The notes beneath the pieces were generated by a model. The model was not told where the DNA came from and did no database searches. It was given only the letters and a program-made list of their open reading frames with translations. The position numbers and the translations under genes were made by a program. 64,000 nt of DNA. Source: Photobacterium sanctipauli. GTDB taxonomy: Bacteria > Pseudomonadota > Gammaproteobacteria > Enterobacterales > Vibrionaceae. Location: positions 62,001 to 126,000 of the forward strand of contig NZ_PYMA01000005.1 in NCBI RefSeq assembly GCF_003026495.1. The letters run 5' to 3'. Shown here in pieces: positions 1 to 8,403 of this stretch. The stretch's first letter is position 1, and every line of letters starts with the position of its first letter.

Positions 1-31
1 TGGGCATTAGCATAAATGGATTGGTTTTCAT
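1..31 (-). CDS. Start of an unidentified gene running off the left edge
   Basis: Only about ten codons are visible, beginning MKTNPFMLMP. The start is supported by a TAGGAG ribosome site six bases upstream of the ATG. It lies on the same strand as the LysR gene, 172 bases downstream of it, so it could be a target or simply a neighbour. An alternative in-frame start in another reading frame at base 62 lacks a good ribosome site. Too little is visible for a function. Confidence 0.45.
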   Translation of the reverse strand, partial: MKTNPFMLMP

Positions 32-203
32 CATCGACTCCTACTGTCTTTGTAGGTGCCATTTTAGGGGGTGCTATTAGAAGGATAATCTAGCTTTTAT
101 GTGAAATGCTGTCATGAAAATCGAGACAATTAACAACTAAAGTGCTAATTGCCTGCAATTTGACCTGTTTTTGATGGCAATATTGAAATGTAAAACGCGA
201 CAA

Positions 204-1085
204 TTAGAAGGCCTTCGGTAGTTTGTCCAAGATGTGTTCAATAAGTAGCCGGGTAGCTCTGCTCACACCTAACCTATTTGGGTAGACAAGCCAAACATCC
301 TCGCTTTTTGATTGGTATTCGGGCAGCACGCGCACCAGCAGCCCTGAGTCCATGGCATTGATTGCCAGCATCAGAGGGAGGAAGCTAATGCCTTGGCCTG
401 TAATCATAGACTGGCGGATATAGCCGGTACTGTTACTGCTTAGCTTTGGCTTAACTGATACTTGGGAATCGGTGAAGTACCAGGTGTTCTCAATACTACC
501 GTCTGACCAGCGGTAGCAGATGCAGCGATGTTTGGTGAGCTCTTCGATAGCACTGGGTTCACCGTATCTGGCAAGGTAATCCGGGCTTGCCAGCAAAAAA
601 CGATGTACCTTGGCGACATGGCGTGCAATCAAACTAGAGTCTTGCAAAGCACCAATGTGAAAGGCGAGATCGAAGCCTTGATCATACAGCTCATGGTGGC
701 CTTTACTGCTGAAACGGACATCCAACTCGATATCAGGATAGGTATCTTGAAAGCCCGCTAAAATAGGCTGAATTACTTCATCACTGTCAGGTAGGATACC
801 GATCCTAACTTTGCCGACTGGTTTATCGTCCAACTGAGAAATGGCTTCGTTGGCTTTTTCGATCCCTTCAATGACTTTGAGTAATTCTTGATAGTAGATA
901 TCACCATGTTGGGTGAGGCGAAGTTTGCGGGTGGTACGAAAAAATAGCTGGGCATTAAGGTGTTTTTCCAGCTCGCCTATACGCCGACTGACATTGGCTC
1001 GTGGTAGGTCCAGGGCATTGGCAGCGGCTGTGAAACTGCCTAATTGCACAACGGTGGTAAAAAGTTTGAGATCGTTAAGGCGCAT
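204..1085 (-). CDS. LysR family transcriptional regulator
   Basis: A 293-residue LysR-type regulator. Residues 1-60 form the winged helix-turn-helix (LKLFTTVVQLGSFTAAANAL, then the RRIGELEKHL recognition region). Residues about 88-290 form the effector-binding domain of the CrgA/AaeR-like subgroup. The longest frame begins at a TTG at 1133, but the ATG at 1085 starts exactly where the family usually does (MRLNDLKLF), so I use it. The effector is unknown. The gene points the same way as the fragment at the left edge, and no divergent partner is adjacent: the upstream neighbour, PCuAC, is also on the minus strand and ends in its own terminator. Confidence 0.9.
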   Translation of the reverse strand: MRLNDLKLFTTVVQLGSFTAAANALDLPRANVSRRIGELEKHLNAQLFFRTTRKLRLTQHGDIYYQELLKVIEGIEKANEAISQLDDKPVGKVRIGILPDSDEVIQPILAGFQDTYPDIELDVRFSSKGHHELYDQGFDLAFHIGALQDSSLIARHVAKVHRFLLASPDYLARYGEPSAIEELTKHRCICYRWSDGSIENTWYFTDSQVSVKPKLSSNSTGYIRQSMITGQGISFLPLMLAINAMDSGLLVRVLPEYQSKSEDVWLVYPNRLGVSRATRLLIEHILDKLPKAF

Positions 1086-1270
1086 AGTGTGGTGTTGGTT
1101 CGTGGATATCTGTGTACCCAAAGATAGCGCCAACGAATGTTAGAAAACAATAGGAAAAGAAGATTCTATTGATTTCGCTACATCAGATAATGGCCAGGTA
1201 ATGCCTATCTGGTTAAGCTCATTGAGCTAAGTATTACGCAGGAAAATGCTTGAGACGATAGCGATGTATT

Positions 1271-1297
1271 AAAAAAGCCAGCAGGTGGTCTGCTGGC
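1271..1297 (-). terminator. Rho-independent terminator of the PCuAC gene
   Basis: An 8-bp perfect stem (GCCAGCAG/CTGCTGGC) with a 5-base loop is followed on the minus strand by six T. It lies about 55 bases past the PCuAC stop codon. Confidence 0.85.
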
Positions 1298-1351
1298 TTT
1301 CGTTGGCTTTATTTAAATTCAGCTCAAATCAGTTTATTGAACTGAATTAAA

Positions 1352-1846
1352 TTAATGATGCGAGTGATCCATTTCTTTATCTGAATGACCACCTTCCGGC
1401 ATATAGGTCGCTTCTTCTACTTTAACGTCTACCTCAACCATACCAGCTTGTTTGAAGTTCAAAGTGACTGGGAAGCTGTCGCCTAGCTTAGGTACTTCGT
1501 TAAGGCCAAAGAACATGATGTGATAGCCCCCAGGTTTCAACATTTGCGTGCCATGGGCTGGGATCTCGATTTGCTCAACTTCCCGCATCTTCATCATGCC
1601 ATTTTCATGAATATGGGCATGTAACTCTGTTTTTTCGGCAATAGGTGATGAGGCGCCAAGTAACACATCATCATTATCACCATGGTTCATCACACTAAAG
1701 AAAGCGGCGGCAACAGAAGAGGTGGGCGGCACCTGTTTTGACCATGGGTGATCAATATGAAGAGAATCTGTTTTGTATTCGTGGGCTGACGCAAATCCAC
1801 TGATAGCCATGGCCGCAGTTAGAATGATGGTTTGAATTGTTTTCAT
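1352..1846 (-). CDS. Periplasmic copper chaperone PCu(A)C
   Basis: A 164-residue exported protein of the PCuAC (DUF461) family. It carries Cu(I) in the periplasm, typically for assembly of the CuA site of cytochrome oxidase or for copper handling. Residues 1-21 are a signal peptide ending in FASA. The conserved metal motif is visible as H76, M84/M85 and M87, then the PGGYHIMFFGL block with H108 and M110. The C-terminal tail is His-rich (HSDKEMDHSHH) and may bind extra copper. The ribosome site CGGAGAAAGTA precedes the ATG. It is the second gene after the DUF2946-like gene, 87 bases downstream, probably one operon. Confidence 0.9.
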   Translation of the reverse strand: MKTIQTIILTAAMAISGFASAHEYKTDSLHIDHPWSKQVPPTSSVAAAFFSVMNHGDNDDVLLGASSPIAEKTELHAHIHENGMMKMREVEQIEIPAHGTQMLKPGGYHIMFFGLNEVPKLGDSFPVTLNFKQAGMVEVDVKVEEATYMPEGGHSDKEMDHSHH

Positions 1847-1933
1847 TACTTTCTCCGTGACAGCATGATGCTGACTTTTTAATTTTTGTTTATTGATTTT
1901 ATGGGTTTATGGATTAATAAGTTAATGGATAAA

Positions 1934-2380
1934 TCAAACCATTGGCGGAGAATGTTTAGGGGCAAATAGATAATAGATTTGCTGTTGCACAGGAATAAAA
2001 TCATGCCCTGTATTGCTAATGTGGTGGGTTAGATGAAAATCAGCGCCAACACTCGCAGTGGCCTCAAACGGCGTAACTTGCGTTAGCTTGAAGACAGGGC
2101 AATGGAAATTGTATTGATCAGAATGTTGCTTGTGATCTGTTTCTGCAGGCTTGCTTGATTGGCCATTGAGGTTGGTGACATCTACCCACTGTAGCCCAGC
2201 AGAAGTACAGATAAGGACTTTATCGCCAGTCAGCCAATGACTGTTTTGAGCTGTGTCTTGGTGTGGGTTAAGAACAACAATCGAAGCAATCAGGTTGGTC
2301 ATTAGCAACGATACAATAATGGCGAAGCAAACCATTTGTGTGCGCTGCTGATGCAACCTATTGATCGGAGTGATTGTCAT
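1934..2380 (-). CDS. DUF2946-like membrane-anchored protein next to PCuAC
   Basis: About 148 residues. One hydrophobic segment lies near the N-terminus (VCFAIIVSLLMTNLIASIVV), followed by a periplasmic part with the LICTSAGLQWV motif typical of DUF2946 proteins, a His-rich stretch (ETDHKQHSDQYNFHCP) and a C-terminal H/P-rich end. DUF2946 genes are often found with copper genes, which fits the PCuAC neighbour, so a metal-related role is inferred and not shown. The longest frame starts with TTG at 2404. The ATG at 2380 has AAAGGA about 12 bases upstream and is preferred. Confidence 0.7.
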   Translation of the reverse strand: MTITPINRLHQQRTQMVCFAIIVSLLMTNLIASIVVLNPHQDTAQNSHWLTGDKVLICTSAGLQWVDVTNLNGQSSKPAETDHKQHSDQYNFHCPVFKLTQVTPFEATASVGADFHLTHHISNTGHDFIPVQQQIYYLFAPKHSPPMV

Positions 2381-2493
2381 TCTAATTGTTATTCCTTTAA
2401 TCAAGTGCTGGGCATACTAGCAATAAAGCTCCTTGTTGTAACAATAGTTGTTAATGTTTTGTTTGAAAACTGAGACTTAGATGCAGCAAAAAG

Positions 2494-2538
2494 AAAAAAC
2501 GCCGCACCCCTATGAGCCTGAGAGGGTGCGGCGTTTTG
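2494..2538 (-). terminator. Terminator downstream of the glycine-zipper lipoprotein gene
   Basis: A 14-bp perfect stem (AAAACGCCGCACCC/GGGTGCGGCGTTTT) ends in T-runs in both directions. It is 24 bases past the lipoprotein stop and could also block transcription from the other side. Confidence 0.9.
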
Positions 2539-2561
2539 TTAATTGGCTTTAGCTAAGCGGC

Positions 2562-3347
2562 TTAGCTCTTGGTGAAACGGTAGGTCTGAAGCTTCTCTTC
2601 TTGGCCGTTAACTTGGCCATAAGCATCAATCATAACGATATTTGTGCCAGCAAAGCCGAGCTCAAGGCGAACAGTTGATGAATCAATGTTCTTGAAGATC
2701 CCCGCTTGGGCATTGGTCGGGTAGAAGTTGTATCGGTTCATGCCTTGCTGGAACTCACCTGCGAATTCAACAGGGATATTGTTTGCATTGTTATTCAGTG
2801 ACAGGGTGTAGCCCGCTTCAGGTGTGTAGGCAAAGTTTGCTGTTAGCTCAAGAGATTGTGATGCGCCTTCAACCTGCAGGTTGTTAATTTTCAAAGAAGC
2901 TTCTGTGGTTTTAGCCAAAGAACCTGTTGCATTGGCAGTACCTGTAACTGCTTCGCTTGTTACGCCACTCCAAATGCTAACATTCCAGTTGCCCGTAAAG
3001 TTATCTAGCTTATCCCAAGATTGCGGCTTGCTACTATCAGCGCTGCCGCTGTTATTACCGATTTGGGCCAGCGAGTCATTACGGCTGTCATGGCGAATAT
3101 TGTTACGGTTATTTTCTATATCTACAGAGGCACCTGCCACACCACCCGCGACACCACCAGCAATGGCGCCTTGAGCTGCTAGCTCTGCATCACCCGTAAG
3201 AGCGCCTAAGGTTAAGCCTAGAAGGGCACCACCAACAGCACCTTGCTTGGTTGCTGCGTTTGCATCATCTTCACCTGGGTTTACGCAGCCGGTGAGTAAA
3301 GTGAGACCGATAACTGAAACGATTGAAGCCTTGCCGAATGAGTTCAT
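2562..3347 (-). CDS. Glycine-zipper outer-membrane lipoprotein of unknown function
   Basis: A 261-residue lipoprotein. The signal peptide ends in the lipobox LLTGC with the acylated cysteine at residue 21. Residue C+1 is V and C+2 is N, so outer-membrane sorting is likely. Residues about 36-75 are a glycine-zipper segment (repeated GGALLGLTLGALTG and GAIAGGVAGGVAGA) like those of SlyB/Rick_17kDa proteins. After an Asn/Ser-rich linker (about 78-107), residues about 115-261 form a beta-rich domain with a NWNVSIWSG opening. I do not recognise a named family for the C-terminal domain. It stands alone between two terminators. The start is an ATG with a modest AGGCAAT site upstream. Confidence 0.8.
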   Translation of the reverse strand: MNSFGKASIVSVIGLTLLTGCVNPGEDDANAATKQGAVGGALLGLTLGALTGDAELAAQGAIAGGVAGGVAGASVDIENNRNNIRHDSRNDSLAQIGNNSGSADSSKPQSWDKLDNFTGNWNVSIWSGVTSEAVTGTANATGSLAKTTEASLKINNLQVEGASQSLELTANFAYTPEAGYTLSLNNNANNIPVEFAGEFQQGMNRYNFYPTNAQAGIFKNIDSSTVRLELGFAGTNIVMIDAYGQVNGQEEKLQTYRFTKS

Positions 3348-3469
3348 ATTGATTGCCTACTGCCTGTTAAATGAAAGCTAATAAAACGCTGTTGCTTATT
3401 ATGGGTGCAATCTTAGTATTCAGTTCCTGAATCCATGCTGCACCAAATGAACGGTGTTTTATTTGTATC

Positions 3470-3506
3470 AAAACGTAACATTGTGCTTGTATTCACAATG
3501 TTACGT
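3470..3506 (-). terminator. Hairpin terminator after the SMR/73-residue operon
   Basis: A 13-bp perfect stem (ACGTAACATTGTG/CACAATGTTACGT) with an 8-base loop is followed on the minus strand by TTTT. It begins 30 bases past the stop of the 73-residue gene. The short T-run makes termination likely but not certain. An operator role for the palindrome is the alternative. Confidence 0.6.
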
Positions 3507-3535
3507 AGAGTGATGCATGGAATGGAATAGGAAGG

Positions 3536-3757
3536 TTAGCTATTGAGTTGGCGTGTTTGATTCAGTGTTCTTGAGCCGCTTGCGCCATAGCTATTGATAT
3601 CAAAGCGGTTTTGATTCCGGGGTCTTTTTCTGTCTAACCGCGTTAGGTCAATGTGATGTTGCTGTTGAAGTAATTTAAGCACCGCGTTGATGTCTTTTTG
3701 CGGTGCGTTGTTATTAACGAGATAGTAGTAAAGATTAATCGCCCTTTGCTCTGTCAT
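3536..3757 (-). CDS. Small hypothetical protein, 73 residues
   Basis: No family recognised. It is a soluble, basic, Gln/Asn-rich protein. The N-terminal half (TEQRAINLYYYLVNNNAPQ, then INAVLKLLQQQHHIDL) is predicted helical. The C-terminal half is polar with several Arg/Asn and probably disordered. A near-perfect ribosome site, AGGAGGTAAACA before the ATG, and the position 18 bases after the SMR transporter stop argue that it is a real, co-transcribed gene. No function can be given. Confidence 0.65.
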   Translation of the reverse strand: MTEQRAINLYYYLVNNNAPQKDINAVLKLLQQQHHIDLTRLDRKRPRNQNRFDINSYGASGSRTLNQTRQLNS

Positions 3758-3775
3758 TGTTTACCTCCTACGAGA

Positions 3776-4105
3776 TCAATGAGTATGTGAAGCGCCTGAT
3801 AGGTTAATGATGGCGATACCAATGGCGACGATGATCATACCTAGCCAGACTTTGGCATCTAAATGTTGTTTATAAATGAGCGTCGACATTGCGGTGACAA
3901 CCACAATGGCTAACCCCGTCCAGATTGTGTGGACCACGCCGACTGGTAGCGACTTCATCGCTTGGCCAAGAAAGAGAAAGGCAACCAAGTGGCCGAGAAT
4001 AACAATGGTACTTGGCAGCCAATTGCTGAACCCGTTGGTTGCACGAAGGGCAACGTGTGATGTCGCTTCAGCCATTACACCGAGTAGTAAGAAAAGCCAG
4101 CCCAT
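3776..4105 (-). CDS. Small multidrug resistance (SMR) family transporter
   Basis: A 109-residue inner-membrane protein with four transmembrane helices, the usual SMR length (EmrE is 110). The membrane-embedded carboxylate of the family is the Glu in GVMAEAT (residue 13). The PVGVVHTIWTGLAIV segment corresponds to helix 3, which carries the conserved aromatic/glycine kink. Members export quaternary ammonium cations, guanidinium or polyamines by proton exchange. The substrate here is not known. The longest frame starts upstream at 4156, but the ATG at 4105 has the site GAGAGGATTTA and matches the family N-terminus. First gene of a two-gene unit. Confidence 0.88.
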   Translation of the reverse strand: MGWLFLLLGVMAEATSHVALRATNGFSNWLPSTIVILGHLVAFLFLGQAMKSLPVGVVHTIWTGLAIVVVTAMSTLIYKQHLDAKVWLGMIIVAIGIAIINLSGASHTH

Positions 4106-4353
4106 TAAATCCTCTCTTGGTTTGTTGTTCAGTCTGTCTGTTTTTAATGGCGGCAAGTATAACTATTTCTCATTTGTTGATAATCTGACTTGTATGCAAA
4201 TTACTTTTGCTTGTTGGTAACAATCAAGGTGAAGAAGGGGCCTTGCGGCTAAGATTGCGGCTTATTATTGATAGTATTAACACTGCTGATATCTCATTTT
4301 CACAACTTTCACAAATTTAACATTTAAAAGCATTTTCTTTTGATGCAACATCA

Positions 4354-4617
4354 ATATACCCAAGCTACTTCATGATGCAGGTTCAGCGAGAATTTATAAG
4401 CTTGTAGGCAAGGCGCTGTTTTGAAGATCTAGTGGTTCTAAATCGAAAAACAATAACGCAGTATACAAGCTTAGAAAACTCGCCCTTCGGGAGGGTGTCA
4501 GCCCATCCACTCCAGCGTTGAAGCTTTTTGAAAGGGAATCTTCCTGCAAACCTTCGCCTTGGATTGAATGGGCTGACATCCCTCTGAATCCTGCACCATG
4601 AAGTAACTTGGGTATAT
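4354..4617. mobile_element. MITE-like palindromic element, about 264 bp
   Basis: Terminal inverted repeats of 28 bases at 4354-4381 and 4590-4617 differ at only two positions; both begin ATATACCCAAG. Inside, a second inverted repeat (GGGTGTCAGCCCAT near 4493 and ATGGGCTGACATCCC near 4567) makes the right half fold back on itself. There is no transposase frame, only short overlapping frames that span the repeats. It sits between the SMR promoter region and the TAXI-TRAP operon. I associate similar ATATACCCAAG-ended elements with vibrios from memory; copy number and target duplication were not checked. Apart from it, the 4106-4691 gap holds AT-rich promoter DNA. Confidence 0.75.
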
Positions 4618-4691
4618 ACCGACATGCCTAGATACCTATATGTCGAGTTAAATAATCATAACTAAGCATTATGAATGAGAAGGAGTACTCA

Positions 4692-5618
4692 ATGCGTTCA
4701 ATGATAAAAAAAGGGATAATTTCTCTGGCTTTAGCAGTATCGTTACCTGTTGCAGCAAATAACTACACCATCGGCACAGGAAGTCAGAGTGGTACGTATT
4801 ATCCTTTGGGCGGCTTGCTAGCAAAAATTTGGAGTGAAAATATTGATGACTTCAATATGCGTGCAGAGGTGACAGCTGCATCGGTTGAGAATGTTATCAA
4901 GGTATCCACTAAGCAGCAGTTAGCGGGTATTGCAATGGGGAACGTGGTTCAACAAGCCTACCAAGGCACAGAGCCTTTCCCACGTAAAATGGATGTGTCT
5001 GTTCTGTTTGCCCTATACCCGAACGTTGTTCAGTTCATGGTGCCAGCGAACTCTGACATCAAATCGGTTGCTGATCTGAAAGGTAAGCGCGTTGCACTAG
5101 GTGCACCGGGCTCGGGTACTCGAGTGAGTGCGCTAAATATCCTGAAAACGCTGGGTATTGAAGAAGGTGACATGCGTGGTCAAGCGCTGAACTACACGGC
5201 AACCACTGAAGCTCTGGCAAATGGCCAGATCGACGCGGGTGTGATCGTGGGAAGCTTGGGTGTTGGTGCCATTACAGAATTGGCATTAACCCGTGATATT
5301 CGCATCCTATCTTTCTCTGAAGATGAGCTAGCGAAGATCAATGAAGCCAATGCGTCATACAGTGGCCTTGATGTTGAAGCAGATAGCTACCGTAATGTTC
5401 CTGCTTTCCAAGCGCCAGCTGTATGGAATGTGTTGGTTGTTAAAGGTGACCTAGATAAAGAGCTAGCGTACGAAATGACGAAAGTCGCCTTTGATAATAT
5501 CGATCAAATCCGCCAGTCAATTGGTGTGACTAAATTTACTACCGTAGAAAACATGAACAAGCTAGCGGGTATTCCTCTACACCCGGGTTCACAGCAGTTC
5601 ATGGATGAGAAGAAATAA
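4692..5618 (+). CDS. TAXI-family TRAP transporter solute-binding protein
   Basis: A 308-residue periplasmic binding protein of the TAXI (TRAP-associated extracytoplasmic immunogenic) family. The signal peptide ends near LPVAANN. The family hallmark follows immediately (YTIGTGSQSGTYYPLGG), then KGKRVALGAPGSGTRVSA in the ligand cleft. It captures a carboxylate-like solute (glutamate, 2-oxoglutarate and others are known for the family) and hands it to the fused permease encoded 94 bases downstream. An upstream in-frame ATG at 4671 exists, but AAGGAG lies seven bases before the ATG at 4692, which is used. A strong hairpin follows the stop. Confidence 0.93.
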   Translation: MRSMIKKGIISLALAVSLPVAANNYTIGTGSQSGTYYPLGGLLAKIWSENIDDFNMRAEVTAASVENVIKVSTKQQLAGIAMGNVVQQAYQGTEPFPRKMDVSVLFALYPNVVQFMVPANSDIKSVADLKGKRVALGAPGSGTRVSALNILKTLGIEEGDMRGQALNYTATTEALANGQIDAGVIVGSLGVGAITELALTRDIRILSFSEDELAKINEANASYSGLDVEADSYRNVPAFQAPAVWNVLVVKGDLDKELAYEMTKVAFDNIDQIRQSIGVTKFTTVENMNKLAGIPLHPGSQQFMDEKK

Positions 5619-5657
5619 AATCCGAAGTATTGCCTACCTTGATGGGTGGGTGAGCTA

Positions 5658-5683
5658 ATACCCCCGAAGTGATTCGGGGGTAT
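5658..5683 (+). promoter_or_regulatory. Intercistronic hairpin between TAXI binding protein and permease genes
   Basis: An 11-bp perfect stem (ATACCCCCGAA/TTCGGGGGTAT) with a GTGA loop and no T-run. It probably protects the 3' end of the binding-protein message or reduces read-through, giving more binding protein than permease. Confidence 0.6.
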
Positions 5684-5712
5684 ATCACATTGCAATTTAC
5701 AAGGAGTACGCA

Positions 5713-7602
5713 ATGACCAATTCTTCGGCGTTAAATCACAGGGTAACTGAACGTTTAATGCAATTCGCTGCGGTGGCAGCCTTCGCTTTATCAGTCTTTC
5801 AAATTTGGCAAGGTTTGACTGCCAACCTCTCCGCACCTGTATTTCGCCCCATACACCTTAGCTGGATCCTCGCACTGGTATTTTTGGTTAAGCCGCTCGT
5901 CAAGCTGGATAACCCGCTATATTTACCCGCACGTTTAGTTGACCTAACCATGATGTTGGCCACTTTGTGGGCGGCGCAGCATATCGTTAGATTTGATTAC
6001 GATGATATTGGCTTTTTGCTTGATGGGTTAGGGCAAGCTGATGTGCTTGCTGGCTCCATATTAATAGTGACCTTACTTGAAGCAACTCGAAGAACCGTAG
6101 GCATGGTGATGGTTGCGATTGCTGGTTTGTTTTTGGCATACGCGATGTTTGGCGACATGCTACCTGCCAGCGTGGCAAGTAAGGGGTTCGCACTCAACGA
6201 AATTATTCGATTCCATGTTTATTCCACTAATGGTGTGTTTGGTGCGCCATTAGCAATTGCGGCGGGCGTGGTATTTATCTTTGTGCTGTTCGGTGCCTTC
6301 TTGCAGGTTACCGGGGCAGGGCAATTCTTTATTGATGCGGCGTTTGCGGTTGCGGGCAAATACCGAGGCGGTCCTGCGAAAGCCAGTGTGGTGGCTTCGG
6401 CGGCGCTAGGCTCCATTTCTGGTTCAGCGATTGCCAATACGGTTACAACCGGGGCGCTGACCATCCCTATGATGAAAAAGCTCGGCTATAAGCCGGAGCA
6501 AGCAGCGGGCATCGAGGCTGCGGCGTCTACCGGTGGGCAAATTATGCCACCAGTCATGGGGGCGGGGGCATTTGTTATGGCCCAGTTTACTGGTATTGCA
6601 TATAGCGAGATCTTATTGGTCTCTATTGCGCCTGCGATTTTGTATTTCGGGTGTACGCTGCTGTATGTCCACTTGATGGCGTGTAAGCTTGGCCTGAAAG
6701 GCATGGATAAGGTGACCCAGCTTAAAGTGGTAATGCAGCAAGGTTGGCACTTTATTGTCCCGCTAGTATTAATCACCACTTTGTTATTAATGAGCTATTC
6801 GCCAGTGCTGGTCGGTATAGCCGGGTGCAGTGCCGTATTGGTTGCAGCCATGTGCCGTAAGCACAGCCGTATTAGCCTGCGCCTGTTTCTTGAAGGTATG
6901 AAGGAAGGGGCACTGCTGGCGCTGCCAATCTCTGTTGCCTGTGCCACTGCGGGTATTGTGGTTGGTGTTGTAGGTCAAACCGGTATTGGTTTGCAGTTCA
7001 CCCAGTTCCTGATGGCATTGTCAGGAGGTTACTTGTGGTCTGTTATGGCGTTGATTGCTGTTGCGGCGGTGATCCTTGGCATGGGGCTGCCGGTGACGGC
7101 GGCATACATCGTGTTGTCTATTATGGCGGTACCAGCCTTGACTGAGCTTGGCCTCAGTATCCTTGCTGCTCACATGATTGTATTCTGGTTATCGCAAACC
7201 TCTAATGTGACTCCGCCTATCGCACTTGCCGCCTTTGCCGGGGCCGGTGTTGCCGGTGCGTCACCAATGCAATCAGCGGTTCAGGCATTCAAGTTGGCTC
7301 AGGGTTTCTTCTTGATCCCGTTGATGATGGCTTTTTCTCCGCTGATCTACGACGGTGAGAACCTGATGGGCTTTATGTTTGCCATTGTGACGACCATCGC
7401 GCTGATTGTTGCGTTTGCTGGTGCCATTGAAGGCAGGCTCATTAAACCGCTATCAATCCCAGAGCGTTTGATCTTGCTACTTGTTCCGTTTGCGCTGATT
7501 TTCAGTGGGTTTGTTATCCAGTTGGTTGCGATGGCGGTGGTAATTGCGATTACCTCTCTAAACGCTTTCAAGCAGAAAGAACAAAGTGTGAATCCAGCCT
7601 AA
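5713..7602 (+). CDS. TRAP transporter fused permease (4TM/12TM)
   Basis: A 629-residue inner-membrane protein fusing the small (DctQ-like, first four or so helices) and large (DctM-like) TRAP subunits, as is standard for TAXI systems. The DctM part carries SGSAIANTVTTGALTIPMMKK and AASTGGQIMPPVMGAGAFVMAQ, the conserved motifs around the substrate/Na+ path. A later GMGLPVTAAYIVLS block repeats the motif in the second half. The ribosome site is AAGGAG. It works with the preceding binding protein in ion-coupled uptake of an organic acid. A rho-independent terminator closes the two-gene operon. Confidence 0.94.
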   Translation: MTNSSALNHRVTERLMQFAAVAAFALSVFQIWQGLTANLSAPVFRPIHLSWILALVFLVKPLVKLDNPLYLPARLVDLTMMLATLWAAQHIVRFDYDDIGFLLDGLGQADVLAGSILIVTLLEATRRTVGMVMVAIAGLFLAYAMFGDMLPASVASKGFALNEIIRFHVYSTNGVFGAPLAIAAGVVFIFVLFGAFLQVTGAGQFFIDAAFAVAGKYRGGPAKASVVASAALGSISGSAIANTVTTGALTIPMMKKLGYKPEQAAGIEAAASTGGQIMPPVMGAGAFVMAQFTGIAYSEILLVSIAPAILYFGCTLLYVHLMACKLGLKGMDKVTQLKVVMQQGWHFIVPLVLITTLLLMSYSPVLVGIAGCSAVLVAAMCRKHSRISLRLFLEGMKEGALLALPISVACATAGIVVGVVGQTGIGLQFTQFLMALSGGYLWSVMALIAVAAVILGMGLPVTAAYIVLSIMAVPALTELGLSILAAHMIVFWLSQTSNVTPPIALAAFAGAGVAGASPMQSAVQAFKLAQGFFLIPLMMAFSPLIYDGENLMGFMFAIVTTIALIVAFAGAIEGRLIKPLSIPERLILLLVPFALIFSGFVIQLVAMAVVIAITSLNAFKQKEQSVNPA

Positions 7603-7620
7603 CTATTTAATTCTAAAATG

Positions 7621-7646
7621 AAGGGGAGGCCATGCGGTCTCCCCTT
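7621..7646 (+). terminator. Terminator of the TAXI-TRAP operon
   Basis: The stem AAGGGGAG-G-CC/GG-T-CTCCCCTT has one wobble and an ATGC loop, followed by a weakly T-rich tail. It lies 18 bases after the permease stop and also separates the convergent response-regulator gene. Confidence 0.7.
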
Positions 7647-7683
7647 TACTTTATGTCTTACTTTGCGCCGCCGATTTTATCGG

Positions 7684-8403
7684 TTATCGAGATAGCTGAT
7701 AACGCCGCTCTGGCCGACCCACCGTGCCGTAGGAAACTTCAGCGATGAGCTCGTCGGTGCTGACCATAAACTCCAAATAACGGCGGGCTGTTGTTCGGCT
7801 TGCCCCGATTTCTTGTCCTACCTGTTCTGCGTTAAGGGAATTGTTGCTCTGTTTGCTCGATTGCTGGCTGAACACCGCCCTTATTTTGTCTAACGTGATA
7901 CCGTCTATCCCTTTCGGTAGCCTGTTTGTTGAGCTTTGTGTCGGTTGCGACTGCCCACTGGCTGAGGGTGATTGGAACAGTTTGTCGACGTCACTTTGCA
8001 GCAATGAATCCATATCAGATAATTTGTTGAGGTGGTGGCGGTATTTCTCCAGTGAGGCTTGTAGTCGCTCGAACACGAGGGGTTTTAAAATGTAGTCGAA
8101 AATACCGCTGTGCATGGCTGTACGTAAGGTATCCACTTCCTTGGCCGCAGTGATTAAAATCACATCACTCGGGCAATTATCGGCACGCAGCTCGCGCAGT
8201 AAATCGAGCCCAGTCCCCGTCGGGAATTGGTTGTCGAGCAGGATCAGCTGTGGTTTGAGCACTTCGATCAGATCACGTGCTTCATCTAGCCCATGGGCAA
8301 TCCCTACCACTTCGAACCCTTCGATACGCTCAACAAAACGGCGCTGGATCTCTGCAATTTGCTGATCATCTTCAGCAATGATAAGGGAGATAGAGTCTGA
8401 CAT
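7684..8403 (-). CDS. Response regulator, CitB/DcuR type
   Basis: A 239-residue regulator. The receiver domain (1-125) shows the acidic pocket E11-D12-D13, the phosphorylated Asp at D57 (ILLDNQF), the TAAKE threonine and the ILKPL lysine. A Gln/Ser-rich linker (about 138-162) leads to a C-terminal helix-turn-helix of the CitB type (AEQVGQEIGASRTTARRYLE). It pairs with the adjacent histidine kinase: its ATG overlaps the kinase stop by one base, so the two are translationally coupled. The likely target is the divergent tctCBA operon, by analogy with CitAB/DcuSR control of carboxylate transport. Confidence 0.92.
   Translation of the reverse strand: MSDSISLIIAEDDQQIAEIQRRFVERIEGFEVVGIAHGLDEARDLIEVLKPQLILLDNQFPTGTGLDLLRELRADNCPSDVILITAAKEVDTLRTAMHSGIFDYILKPLVFERLQASLEKYRHHLNKLSDMDSLLQSDVDKLFQSPSASGQSQPTQSSTNRLPKGIDGITLDKIRAVFSQQSSKQSNNSLNAEQVGQEIGASRTTARRYLEFMVSTDELIAEVSYGTVGRPERRYQLSR

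Noticed and set aside
4383..4625. Open frames inside the MITE-like element
   Set aside because: They run through the terminal repeats, overlap each other, and match no transposase.
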